A DNA stretch of 35,208 nt from positions 1-35,208 of the forward strand of contig CAICTM010001168.1 in NCBI GenBank assembly GCA_903772945.1, given 5' to 3'. This DNA comes from Seminavis robusta (Eukaryota > Bacillariophyta > Bacillariophyceae > Naviculales > Naviculaceae). The first letter of the stretch is position 1, and each line of letters starts with the position of its first letter. Positions 8,951 through 20,288 of this stretch are shown one piece after another. The position numbers and the translations under genes are program-made. The notes beneath the pieces were generated by a model that saw only the letters and a program-made list of their open reading frames with translations, made no database searches and had not been told where the DNA came from.

Positions 8951-9983
8951 CGAGATACATGTAGTCGTGAAAGCTTTAAAAATTAAGCCAGCTATTATAG
9001 TACAGTAGATCTACCGTAATGCATACCAGTACTTCAGGTCGACTCTACCAGCTCCCTCTCTCTCCCAGAGACACCGGTAGATGAGATCTGATGAATACCA
9101 TACCGAGAGAGTTTATCGCAGGAGACAGGGCCCCACCGCCTTGGGTCCACCGTCACTGCGACCAGCTGCTTAAAGTCACGATGGCCAACCTACGGAGCTT
9201 GGCTAGTAGTCTGGCTTGGCCGGGACGAGTTTGTTGCGTCCCAGGTGCAGGCGCCCTGTTGATACAGGTTGCGCCCAAAGCTGTGCCCAACGCCCGCACC
9301 CCTTCTTCGTAGGTGGATGTTCTCCCTCCCAGCAGCCCGAGCCATTATTTTCCCATACAATACCCAATACCGAATACCTTCGACCACTCAGTGACGAAGC
9401 CACATCTTTGGAAAAACAAGGAAAGAGGAAGCAGACAAATAATTTGCTTTCTTCACGGGGCTGGGTTTTTGAAATCTCATGTGCGTAGCTGAGTTGGTAG
9501 CAAACAAAGTTGCCAACCTTGTTGTCCCGCACTGACGTCGTCTCTAGTAATCTTATTCATTTCTGGACCATTGATCTCGTTCATCCCAACTGGATGGCTT
9601 CTCTTCAGTTCGCGGCTCTGCATGCAACCTTTCTAATCATGGAGCAGCTAGCTAGAATTCTCCGTAAACTGGTAGGATGGCATCACTTTGGATGGCGGCG
9701 CATGTAGACCTAGCTAACTAGATAGCCAGTAGCTAATGGTAGATGGTAGTCTTCCTTTTCTTGTGCTGGTTACCTGACGGGGATGACATCCCACTGACTA
9801 AGCGAAACCGTGGTCATTGGCTTGGATGGGTCATCCGTGAGTGAAGCGCGCTGACGTCGATGGATTTGGCCAATGACCCAAAAACAATTGATGGACGGTG
9901 ATCATAAAAACTAATGCTTGAGAAACCAACCTTGTGCCTACTGTTTTCCCCTTTACTGCGACAACTACCAAGAAACTATCAAG
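8951..9983. other. Spacer between divergent sulfatase and UGDH genes
   Basis: About 1 kb with no supported gene; the frames at 9091-9312 and 9190-9532 overlap on both strands and match nothing. CTAGCTAG is at 9648-9655, and related CTAG-rich sequence is at about 9710-9735. The last 150 bp before 9984 should contain the UGDH promoter. Confidence 0.5.
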
Positions 9984-11803
9984 ATGAGTGATGAATGGGA
10001 CGTGAAGATTTGCTGCATTGGAGCTGGATATGTTGGAGGTCCTACCATGGCTGTGATTGCCAAGAAGTGCCCCAAGGTGCGTCCAGAAAAAGAGGTGGTA
10101 TCCAGCAAAGATTCGATTCGTTCGTGGGATCTTGTGTGGAAATTATCCGAGTGATGGCCAGTGACCATTTAGCTTCATAATGTTTGGAGGGGGATAACGA
10201 AGGAAGGGTGATACCATTGGATAGTTTCAGACCGCGACATTCATGCATTTTGACTTGGGGTATCCGGTTTATCGTGCATCGTCATTGGTTGTCCTCCTCC
10301 TGGCCGCGTCGTGATGACCCTACCAAGTCTTTTTTTAAGGCTTGTCTGTTTGACTGTTGGCTACGAAATTGAGGATCTGGGAGTTTGGTGTTTGGTGGCC
10401 ATTCAATTGATCTGATGAAATTTTGATTTTCTCTTTTTTTTAAATGTTCATGAATATTTTTTTTGCAGGTCCGAGTTTGCGTTGTGGATATCTCCCAGAA
10501 GCAAATTGATGCTTGGAATAGTGATAAGCTCCCAATCTACGAACCTGGCCTTCCCGAAATTGTATCGGATTGCGTCAACAAGAATCTTTTCTTCAGCACG
10601 GATGTTGATGGAGAAATTGACAAGGCCGATATTATCTTCATTAGTGTCAACACCCCCACTAAAACCAAGGGTATTGGAGCTGGTCGCGCGGCAAACATTA
10701 AAAATTGTGAGCTTTGCGCTCGTCAAATTGCCAAGGTTGCCAATTCCTCAAAGATTGTTGTGGAGAAGAGCACCGTCCCTGTGCGCACTGCCCAGGCCAT
10801 CACCCGTGTTTTGAAGAGCAATGACAAGGGCCTTGATTTCCAGGTTTTGTCCAACCCCGAGTTTTTGGCAGAGGGTACGGCTATTAGTGATCTTATGGCT
10901 CCTGATCGTGTCTTGATTGGAGGACATCAATCTCCCGAGGGTTTGGCCGCTGCCGAAAAATTGGTCAGCGTCTATGCCAACTGGGTCCCCCGTGAGAGAA
11001 TTCTCACCACCAACCTTTGGTCGTCCGAACTTTCCAAGTTGGTCGCCAATGCGTTTTTGGCCCAGCGTGTCAGCTCCATCAACTCAATCAGTGCCCTCTG
11101 TGAGGCCACTGGAGCCGATGTTTCGGAAATTAGCCGTGCCGTGGGTATGGATGACCGTATCGGAAAACGATTCTTGCAATCTTCGGTTGGGTTTGGAGGA
11201 TCTTGTTTCCAAAAGGATATCTTGAATCTCGTTTACTTGTGCGAAACCTTTGGATTGGAAGAGTGTGCAGCCTACTGGAACCAGGTCGTGATCATGAATG
11301 ACTACCAGAAGAAACGCTTCTCGCAAAAGATGGTTGCCCAGATGTTCAATACAGTTACCGGCAAGAAGATTGCCCTGTTGGGATACGCCTTCAAGAAGGA
11401 CACTGGTGATGTGCGTGAAACTCCCTCAATGTTTGTCTTGAGGGATTTGCTCGAGGAAGGTGCCCGCATGCACGTTTATGACCCCCAGGTTTCCCGTGAA
11501 GATATGTGGATTGAGATGAACTACACCTGCGGCGTCAACCATGACAACACCCCAGGACTCGACGAGTCTGTCATCACGGAGACCGATGTCTACGCCGCCT
11601 GCGATGGCGCCCATGCACTCGCAGTCTTGACCGAATGGGACGAGTTCAAGACCCTGGACTACGAAAGGATTTTCAAGAGCATGGCCAAGCCTGCCTTTGT
11701 CTTTGACGGTCGAAACATCTTGGATTACGCAAAGCTTCGCGACATTGGATTTGAGGTCCATGCCATTGGAAAGCCCGACCCAAACAAGTTCTCTGATCTT
11801 TAA
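9984..11803 (+). CDS. UGDH: UDP-glucose 6-dehydrogenase
   Basis: Two exons, 9984-10076 and 10469-11803, are separated by a 392-bp intron (AAG|GTGCGT ... TTTTGCAG|GTC). They join in phase 0 to 475 residues, about the normal eukaryotic length. The enzyme oxidises UDP-glucose to UDP-glucuronate with two NAD+, in the cytosol. The N-terminal Rossmann motif GAGYVGGP (13-20) is in exon 1. Exon 2 continues the strand (VRVCVVDIS) and carries [33 protein letters not shown], the catalytic loop [10 protein letters not shown] with Cys at about 277, and the C-terminal NAD/UDP domain motif [15 protein letters not shown]. All key residues are present. The short first exon would be missed by ORF calling, yet it is essential because it holds the glycine-rich loop. 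UDP-glucuronate feeds uronic-acid-containing and xylose-containing polysaccharides. Confidence 0.97.
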
Positions 11804-12431
11804 AAACAGCGTGTATGTATGAGCAAAATAAAATAAGATGGAGGACCGACGGTACAGGGGGGAACGTATAAAACGAGATAGTTTCCTCAAGGAGATCAAT
11901 AAATGTGTTAAAATGAATGGGTACCATTAGTGTTCTGAATTTTGTCTGCTGCATTCCTGTTTCTTGGTCGGAGCGCCATAATTCATCCTGCTGCCCCATT
12001 GACGTAATGCGTTGTTGGGGTCTCCTCAGAGCGCACTTCTCTGGATGTCAGAGCATTGAAAATCGCTCGACGACTGTACAACCGGAAAGCAGCCAACGTC
12101 CCAAGACATGAAGCTGGACGGCATGGAAGTGTGCGATGTTGACCACATACGGTACCGTATTGTGGAGGACCGTATTGTGGAGGGTCGAATTCTGAAGCCG
12201 AGCGCTGACCGTCATTGGAATGCTCAGACCCCTGCTGTGTTCGAAAGTTTCCCACGTTTCTTTTCATCTACCTGTAGCTCGCAGGTGTGGCCAACGATGA
12301 TGTACTAGTCGCTATCGGTAGACAGCCGATGTTTAGTGAGAGTAGCAGATCATGATACTAGCTAGCACTACTATAGCTAGATAGGCCAGTCCTTTCCTGG
12401 ACAGAGTCAAGTGAGTCAAGTAAACTTGTTG
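11804..12431. other. Spacer between convergent UGDH and GSS genes
   Basis: AATAAA-like signals at about 11825-11835 (GCAAAATAAAATAAG) may serve UGDH polyadenylation. A 15-bp unit, ACCGTATTGTGGAGG, is tandemly doubled at 12154-12183. CTAGCTAG is at 12358-12365. No coding frame is supported. Confidence 0.5.
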
Positions 12432-14105
12432 CTAACACAGATAAGGACTCGACAGGGTAGCAAAGCCGGATGCCACTCCACCCTCGTCGACGTTTGCAAA
12501 CTTGGTTCGAAGCAAAAAGCCCGCATATTCATTGTGCAAGATGTTGCCATCCTTTGACGCAACGACAGCCGCAAAGCATCCCAGTTCGGAAATGGTATCT
12601 CCCGATCCCTCCACCTTGCCACCGCGTAACAAAATGGCTCTTTGCATGGGAGGAAAGAGACGTTCCATTAAAATGAATTCACCCAGGACGGGTGCCAGTT
12701 CCACATCATCTCCTGTCACTTTGACATTTTCCTTCAACTTGGCAGCCAATTGTTCTCCATAAAAGTTGTATCCTCCTCCTTCTCGCTGGGGTTTGAGGAC
12801 GTATCCACCCTCTGCTCCCGACAACAAGACATCTTTCACGGCTGCCTTGTCCTCGGTGGTGGCATCTTCTCCCAAACTGTACAGACCGGCAAAAGCCGCT
12901 CGCAGTCCTTCCACGGCTGCCGTGTCGTCGGGAAAGAAGCGCTCCAACACACCGGGACGTGCCAATTCCTGCTGCACCTTTTTGGTACCCGCCAAGTGAT
13001 ATCCCAAGGCAGGAGATTTGGTCGCCCGCGATTGTTCCAATTTGGCCCGGGCTTGCCATTCGACTCCGTCATAGCCATCGGGATAGTCGGTGGGGGCATA
13101 TCCGGCCCGGAAATAGAGAATGGCCACTTCTTGTCCCGTCGCCGTGATGGTCAAGGCACCGGTGGAATCGTTGCGTTCGATTTCGGTGTGAGCGCGAGTG
13201 AGGGACATTCGCACGACGGGGATTTGATGATCCGACCAGAGACGATGTTCCAACATGCGTTGATCGACCGTGTTGGTTTCTCCGTCTTGGACCACAAATA
13301 CAATGACGGCGTTGGAAGGCGAAAATCGAGATACGTATTGTGAAAATGCCACCGCCATGGCCTTGGGAATCTGTTCCAGAGCAGGGTTGATGGGGACGCC
13401 ATCGTCGTCTCCTCCTTTTGTTCCGACAACCTTTTCCTTGTTCGCTTGTAGCAACTCCTTGACATCTGCCTCAAAGCGTGACGTCACGTGTCGATGAAGC
13501 GCCGCCACTTTGGTGGAGAGACTAGCAAAACTGGACGCAATGGTATTGAGTTCGACCTGTTTGATGTGATACTTGTCGTCGGCTCCTTTATGCAGCATGT
13601 AATCACTGCGATGAATGCCCATGTAATCGGCCGTCTTGGCAAAATTGTCGTCTTGGCCACAATAAATTTCTTGGTAGAGTTTCAGCAATTTGGCCGTGTA
13701 GGGATCGGTATCCGAGACACCTCCACCGAGCGTCTGTTGGAGAAAATCGGCATCTCGCGAGACGCGATCGACGAGACGATTGAAATGAGGCGCCAATGTT
13801 TGGGCTTGAGCAAATGCTTGTTTGGGGTATGCATTGGGAAGAAGCGACATGGGAGCGCATTCAAAGTACGTGGATCCATCGTCACGACGCTTTTCGACTT
13901 GGACGCCACTGGCGGAAGCAATGGAGTTGGCCTGAGCGGCCAACTCTTCGACCGGGACACCGACGGGAATGCTATCCATGGGTAACTTGGGGGATGCGAG
14001 AGAGAGAACAGATGTGGCTTGTTGAGAATGTATTAGTATTATGAGAAGGATAGGAAGCAAAGGATGAGCAGTCGTTCGTCTCTGATGGGTCCGAGGGTGG
14101 AACAT
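12432..14105 (-). CDS. GSS: Glutathione synthetase, eukaryotic type, with N-terminal targeting sequence
   Basis: A single exon for 557 residues. It joins gamma-glutamylcysteine and glycine using ATP, the last step of glutathione synthesis. Eukaryotic GSS features are ELNTIASSF (185-193) for substrate binding, FRAGYAPTDYP, the ATP-grasp glycine-rich loop LKPQREGGGYNFYG (from about 437), LMERLFPP, and the C-terminal GGVASGFATLSSPYL in which the glycine-rich A-loop lies. The body is family-length. In front are about 40 extra residues with a hydrophobic stretch (LLPILLIILIHSQQATS), which looks like a signal peptide, possibly the first part of a plastid presequence, though the ASAFAP-type junction is weak. 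M43 (MDSIPVG) could give a cytosolic form. The start codon lies 236 bp from the SMC4 start on the other strand. Confidence 0.95.
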   Translation of the reverse strand: MFHPRTHQRRTTAHPLLPILLIILIHSQQATSVLSLASPKLPMDSIPVGVPVEELAAQANSIASASGVQVEKRRDDGSTYFECAPMSLLPNAYPKQAFAQAQTLAPHFNRLVDRVSRDADFLQQTLGGGVSDTDPYTAKLLKLYQEIYCGQDDNFAKTADYMGIHRSDYMLHKGADDKYHIKQVELNTIASSFASLSTKVAALHRHVTSRFEADVKELLQANKEKVVGTKGGDDDGVPINPALEQIPKAMAVAFSQYVSRFSPSNAVIVFVVQDGETNTVDQRMLEHRLWSDHQIPVVRMSLTRAHTEIERNDSTGALTITATGQEVAILYFRAGYAPTDYPDGYDGVEWQARAKLEQSRATKSPALGYHLAGTKKVQQELARPGVLERFFPDDTAAVEGLRAAFAGLYSLGEDATTEDKAAVKDVLLSGAEGGYVLKPQREGGGYNFYGEQLAAKLKENVKVTGDDVELAPVLGEFILMERLFPPMQRAILLRGGKVEGSGDTISELGCFAAVVASKDGNILHNEYAGFLLRTKFANVDEGGVASGFATLSSPYLC

Positions 14106-14341
14106 TATCGAAGATCCACATGAAATGGGCTTGAGCCAGAAGCAGAGGGCGATGTTGCATGATGTTGTTGGATCTGGCTGAGCCTTCTAAAAAGCTACGC
14201 TACGATTGCGAGTTCGATCGAATTCTTGAAGATGCCACAATCGGTTTAACCTGAACCCTTATCCCAGCCTGTCACGCTCGGAAGACGAAACCGTCACATT
14301 TTGTTTGAACCTCCAAAGGCTCGGCCACTTTCTTTTCAACG
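14106..14341. promoter_or_regulatory. Bidirectional promoter region, GSS / SMC4
   Basis: Only 236 bp separate the two divergent ATG codons, so both promoters and 5' leaders must fit here or overlap the genes. No TATA box or known element stands out. GATCGAATTC lies near the middle. The assignment rests on geometry only. Confidence 0.5.
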
Positions 14342-17300
14342 ATGGCGGAAGAAACCAAGGAAGAGATGCCGCAGGTGGAGACGGTCAGTGGCTCCTCGGA
14401 TGACGATGAGGAGGAAGAGTCTACCAGCCGAGAAGTGCCCATGGAAGATGCTGGAGAAAAGCCGCCGCAGCGGCTCATGATTACCAAAATGGTAAGGCTT
14501 AAGAAGATGATTACCTGAAAATCTGTCACAAAACTAACTCATGCTATTGTTGTCATTGGTCCTCTATTACTATCATCACTAGGAACTGGAGAATTTCAAG
14601 AGCTACGCAGGTGTCAAGGAAATAGGACCCTTCCACAAATGCTTCAGCGCCGTAGTAGGACCCAACGGATCGGGCAAATCCAATGTCATTGACGCCATGT
14701 TGTTTGTCTTTGGAAAACGCGCCAAAAAACTACGCCTCAACAAAGTCCGGGAATTGATTCACAAGAGCGATGCCGTCAAGGACCCCACATTCGCTCGAGT
14801 CTCGGTCTTTTTTCAAGAAATTATCGATACCGGAGATGGCGATGAAGATTATGAAATAGTGCCCGGCACTCATCGGGTCGTTACGCGCATTGCTCACATC
14901 AACAATAGCTCCACCTACAAATTGGACGGCAAAAAGTGCCAATTTGGGGACGTCGCAAAGTACTTGGGATCCAAAGGCATTGATCTAGACAACAATCGAT
15001 TCTTGATTTTACAGGGAGAAGTCGAAATGATATCCATGATGCCGCCCATGGGAAAGAATGAAGGTGACGAAGGATTGTTGGAGTATCTGGAGGACATTAT
15101 TGGATCGTCGCAGTACGTCGATGAGACCAACTTGGCCGCCGAAAAGGTTGAACAGTTGACGGAACAACGACAAGAAAAACTCAATCGAGTCAAAGCGGCA
15201 GAGAAAGAAAAGGAACATTTGGAAGATGCCAAAAAGGAAGCGGAATCATTGCTGCAAAAAGATCGAGAGATTCGACGCAAACGAAACGTAATCTACCAAA
15301 TATTCCTCATGAAGGAAACCAAAGCCATGGACAAGGCGGTGGCCGAAAAGGAAACCGTGGCGGCTCGCTTGCAAGAGGAAAAGGACAAGCATGATGAAAC
15401 CGTCCAACGGGTCCAAGAGTTGGAAGGGGCACTCCACAAACAAACCAAAGTCTACAACAAAATCAGGGATGAACTCGAAATCACCAAGGAGGAATTCACA
15501 GCATTTGAACGACGCGACATTAAACTACGAGAAGAAATCAAACACGCCAAGGAACAGCTCAAAAAGGCCAAGACCAAGGTCACTACGGCCACGAAGAAAC
15601 AGGAGGAAGCCACGCGAAAGGGACAAGAGGCAGAGGAGAGCATCCCGGATCTGGAGCAAGAGTGTGCCGAGTTGACAGATCAAAAGACAGTCCAAGACGA
15701 GAAACTAGACCAAATCCAAGAGGATGTCAAAGAAATCACCAAAGAACTCCGGACCAAATTGGAAGCCAAAACAAAAGAGTTGGCACCCGTCAAGCAAGAG
15801 CTCGGGACATTCAAGGCATCTTTGGACACGGCCCTTCACGAAGTCAAACTCTTGGAAGACTCCACCACTCGAGCAAAGGAGAGACTCGCTTCATCGGAAG
15901 AAGAACTGGCAACACTCGATGAAAAGGAACAGTCCAAGAAGGATGACTTGACCAAGAGCGAGGAATCTCTGGAGAAAGCTCGCACTCGTTTGAAGGATGT
16001 GGAGAAGGAAATGCAAGGGCTGGCCGACAGGGAGGCCTCCTTGGCGCAGCGAAGTCGTGATTTGATGGTGAGTGTGGTTGATGGCTGCTTGCCTCGGACA
16101 AAACTCGCCTTTTTTTGTGATGCACAATTCGCCTCACGCGTTGTGATCTTGTCTGCAGGCACGTTCAGAAGAAGCCAAAGCAGCGCTTCAATTTGGAGAC
16201 AACGCCAAGTCACCGGCATTGAAGGGCATTCTCAAGGCTGCTAGAAAGGGAGGTGAGCTTGCCAAGGCTGGTGTCCTGGGACGCCTCGGCGACTTGTGCA
16301 CGATTCCTGCAAAGTATGATGTTGCCGTTTCGACGGCTGTGGGCTTTTTGGACCACATTGTGGTGCAAACGACTGCAGGAGCACAGCGATGCGTGGAATA
16401 CCTTCGGAAATACAAACTCGGCCGCGCCAATTTCATCGCACTCGACAAAATGAAAAAGGGGGCACATGATGTGCAAGTGCAAACTCCCGAGGATGCGCCC
16501 AGGTTGTTTGATCTCATCGCGCCCGGGAACTTTGCTGTGGTACCCGCACTCTTCTTGGCCGTGCAAAACACTTTAGTCGCTCCAGATCTGGATGCCGGTA
16601 GTCGCTGGGCTTTTGAATCCGGCAAAAGGTGGCGGGTAGTGACCCTTGATGGGAAGCTCATTGGAGCAGACGGGACCATGGCTGGTGGTGGCAATCGAGT
16701 GGCGAGGGGAAGGATGAGACTCGCGGTAAGTATTCGTCATCTTTTTCGTTTGCTTGTGAGCGTCAAACCAGTAGCTTTAGAACCCAACTCACCCAGAGCA
16801 CGTCATCTGCCTCTTCGTTTACAGAACGGTGGAAAGCAAGTCAACATCAACCCCATGGATCAGGCATCCGCCGAGGAGTGCAAGCGGCTAGAACAAGAAG
16901 CGGCACAAGCCCTCGAGCTAGTCCAGCAGTGTCGCAAACGAATTGGGGAGCTCAGGGAAGAATCGCGTACATTGACCCGGTCAATCAAAGCATTGGAAGT
17001 GGCGGTGCCCAAGCTACGAATGGAAGTCAACGGTTTTGATACTTCTCGGAAAGAGCTTACAAAGCTAATTCCGGAGCTGCGAACCAAGTGCGAGCTTTGT
17101 GACGACGACAAGGCGAAGCTCAAAGAGCTGCAGAAAAAAGTGGACAAGTGCAAATCGGACATGTCTTCCTGCGAGAAGCAGGCTTCCAAGCTGGAGGCGG
17201 AGGTTGCGAAATTGCAGAAAAGCATCTTGGACGCAGGTGGTAGCAAACTGAAAAAACAACAATCGGCATGCGACAAGATTCTGAATCAACTGAACGATGC

Positions 17301-18867
17301 CGAAAAGGCATTGAACGCGGCCAAAGTGGCCATCACGACAAACAAGACTGCAGTCACCAAAGCAAAGAAGCAAATTGAGGCAGCGGAGAAGCAACAAAGC
17401 GAATGTACTCAATCGCTGGAGGAGAAACAAGAGGAGTTGGAAGGGCTTCAAGAGAAGGCGGAGAAAGTGTCTGAAGCATATGAAAAAGTGAAAGAAGTGG
17501 AGGCAGAGAGACGAGAAGAACTCGAAAAGGCGAAGAAGGAAGTTCAGGAATTGAAGAAATCGCACGCGGAAGCAAAGTGCCTCGAAATCGAACTGACGGG
17601 CCAAGTTGAAGCGTTCGATCGACAGGTTACCGATAGTAAATCGAAGAAAAAGCACTGGAAAAAAGAGATTGGGAAGCTGCTGAAGGCGGAGCAGGAAGAT
17701 GACCAGTTTGACTTTTCGGACGACGAGGAAGAGGAAACGGACGATATGGATGAAGAGGAGGATACCCCCGGCAAAGGAGCAGGAACTGGTGAAAGCGACG
17801 AAGAGATGGAACCTGCAGAAGGCGATCGGACCGAGAAAGAGGGCAAAGACAAGGAAGATCCCGAATCAAGGTCTTCACTTCCCGTCTTGTCATTCTCAGC
17901 CCTGGAGAAGTACCGAACTGACTCCATCAAAGAGGATATCGAACAGCTGGAGTCAGAGCGCAACTCCATCGCCAAGAATGCCAACATGGGAGCTATCGAA
18001 GAGTACAGGAAGAAGGAGGCGGACTACCTCGCCAGGTACGTGTATGACGGAAGTGAGATCACTGTTTCAATGAGGGACGCCTTCCTCACTTATCTCAAAT
18101 CCAATCCAGAGTTGGTGAGCTTAACGAAATTACAGAATCGAGGAATGCCAGTCGGAAGGAATACGATGAATTGCGTCGCAAGCGCCTTGAGATGTTCATG
18201 AATGGCTTTGGGAAAATCACGTTGAAACTGAAGGAGATGTACCAGATGATTACTCTGGGTGGCGACGCTGAGTTGGAACTCGTGGATTCTCTTGATCCTT
18301 TCTCGGAAGGCATTGTTTTCTCGGTTCGTCCGCCCAAGAAGTCGTGGAAGAATATCTGCAACCTCTCGGGTGGCGAGAAAACGCTTTCGTCACTGGCACT
18401 TGTGTTTGCCTTGCATCACTACAAACCGACCCCACTATATGTGATGGATGAAATTGATGCGGCTTTAGACTTCAAGAACGTTTCGATCATTGGGAACTAC
18501 ATCAAGGAGCGCACAAAGAACGCCCAGTTCATCATTATCTCTTTACGCAACAATATGTTTGAATTGGCGGATCGTCTTGTCGGGATTTACAAGACGAACA
18601 ATTGCACGAAATCTGTTTCCATCGATCCCAAGGTGAGTGAAGGAAATTGCTGGAACTTGATCGATCTCCCTCACACTGCCGCTCACATACCGCTTTCTCC
18701 TGCATCTCCAGGCGTTTGCCGTTGCCTGCGAGCAGAATGGCGTTCGCACTCCCAAGAGAGTTCTTTCAGAAAAGTCCAAGAACGCATCCGTCCAGCGTTC
18801 GACTGCGGGAACGAAGCGACAGCTTTCATTTGCTGGGGACGAAGAAAACGAAGCAGAGAAGGCCTGA
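14342..18867 (+). CDS. SMC4: Condensin subunit SMC4
   Basis: Six exons: 14342-14491, 14583-16067, 16159-16725, 16825-18035, 18110-18632 and 18712-18867. Introns are 91, 91, 99, 74 and 79 bp, all GT-AG and phase-consistent, giving 1363 residues. It is the ATPase core of condensin, pairing with SMC2 for mitotic chromosome condensation. Order: acidic N-tail; Walker A GPNGSGKS (76-83); first coiled coil; hinge (about 560-730, ILKAARKGGELAKAGVLGRLGDL); second coiled coil; an extended Asp/Glu-rich segment before LSVLS-like LPVLSFSALEKY; signature LSGGE (about 1223-1227); Walker B YVMDEIDAALD (D1251, E1252); then QFIIISLRNNMFE. The exon 4/5 junction yields YLARVGELNEIT, matching SMC4 and settling that splice site. 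SMC4, rather than another SMC, is shown by the DAELELVDSLDPFSEGIVFSVRPPKKSWK block. The last exon is a basic tail. Confidence 0.96.
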
Positions 18868-19214
18868 GTGGTTCCCGTACAGCAGTGGCGAACACCTAAT
18901 TGGACATGGCAGGGACGGTCTAACTACACTTAGTAGCCCGTATTTATTTGTACGGTGTTGGATCCTTTTCAACCTGACGGGCTCGTGTTGTAGCAACCAC
19001 GTCTCTGTGGCTGTAGATAGCTAGCTCTTCTGCATTCTTCTGGACCACCTGTACCCCCATCATGGCAGTTCCGTCTTGTCAAAGCTTCATGGTCTGTGAA
19101 GCTGTCTGTGATTACAGCTACCGGTACACTTGAACGCCTTTAGCTCGGGTGACGAGTCTACTATCTGCGATACCGGTTTTAGTAGCTAGCTAGAACTCAA
19201 TCTACGTGTTCTCT
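18868..19214. other. Spacer between convergent SMC4 and TPR genes
   Basis: No coding frame is supported. It contains TAGCTAGC at 19018-19025, TACCGGTAC at 19119-19127 and TAGCTAGCTAG at 19183-19193, three palindromic spacer motifs within 180 bp. Confidence 0.5.
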
Positions 19215-19900
19215 CTATCGCTCCCCGAGTCGAGTCAAAGCTGCCTTGACGTCTTCAATCCAACCTAGACAAATCTGTGTCTTGGGATGTTCCAACCCTA
19301 ATGCAGGTTCCAAAATTGCAAGGCACTCCTCAAATTTCAGCAATGCACCTTCATGGTCTCCCGTCTTATTAAGCACAGTGCCCAGATTGTGGTAGGTGGT
19401 TGCTACTGAGGGATGCTTGGTACCCAATACAGACTCTTCAATCACCAGGCACTCCTTGAATATCGACAAAGCACCTTCATAGTCACCCATCTTGCACATC
19501 ACAAGACCAACATTGCTGCAGGTACTTGCCACTGATGGATGATCCTTGCCCAATACTGACAATCTAATGTCAAGGGCTTCAATGTACTTTGACACAGCAC
19601 CTTTATAGTCACCCTGCTTCCTCAACACAAGACCAATGTTGTTGAGTGACATCGCCACATCTGGATGATCTTTGCCCAATGCTGACAATCTTATGCCAAG
19701 TGCTTGCCTATGCCTTGACAAAGCTTCCTCATAGTCACCCATCTGGTAGAGAACCATTCCAGTATTGTTGTAGGACAGTGCCAATGCAGGATGATTCTTG
19801 CCCAAGGTGGACTCTTGTATGGTAAGAGCTTCCATGTACTTTGCCATTGCACCTTCGTAGTCGCCCATTTTCTGTAGCAAAGGCCCAATGTTGTTATATA

Positions 19901-20288
19901 GAGTGAAATGCGATTTACGACCTACCTTTCTGCGGATTATTCTCTTAAGAGGTGGATCTCGAATATTGTACTTCTAAGTAGCTGAATCGAAAGGGCACAT
20001 GTTGTTGAGTATCCCATTAAATTCCCAAGATCAGAGTGTACTTATTGGTGGAGTTATGGTTGATTGAAAATATCCTCACTTTTGTGACGAATTCTTTTTC
20101 TCTGCAGTTTAAGACTTTACAGTACTTAACTGTGTAGGATCCTACATAGGAGAGTCCTGTAAGATCCTACGGAACACTTAGGAAACACCTCTATTGCTCT
20201 GGTACTGAAGCTACGTAGGATCCTACGTAAGAACCTCTGTTAATTACATGGTCTTAATCTTCACCCGGTCTTAAAATGACTTTTACTC
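19901..20288. mobile_element. MITE with TA target duplication, inside the TPR gene
   Basis: The ends form imperfect inverted repeats of 22 bp (GAGTRAAA... and ...GGTC, 16 of 22 matching), flanked by TA on both sides (19899-19900 and 20289-20290). Removing the element and one TA restores the codons for A-D-I-Y-N-N-I-G, the regular TPR pattern, which fixes the boundaries. The element is 388 bp and non-coding. It contains palindromes centred on GGATCC (14 bp at about 20133-20146 and 18 bp at 20212-20229). TA duplication points to the Tc1/mariner superfamily. Confidence 0.8.

Noticed and set aside
12750..13985. Long plus-strand frames opposite glutathione synthetase
   Set aside because: They are antisense shadows of a clearly conserved coding exon.
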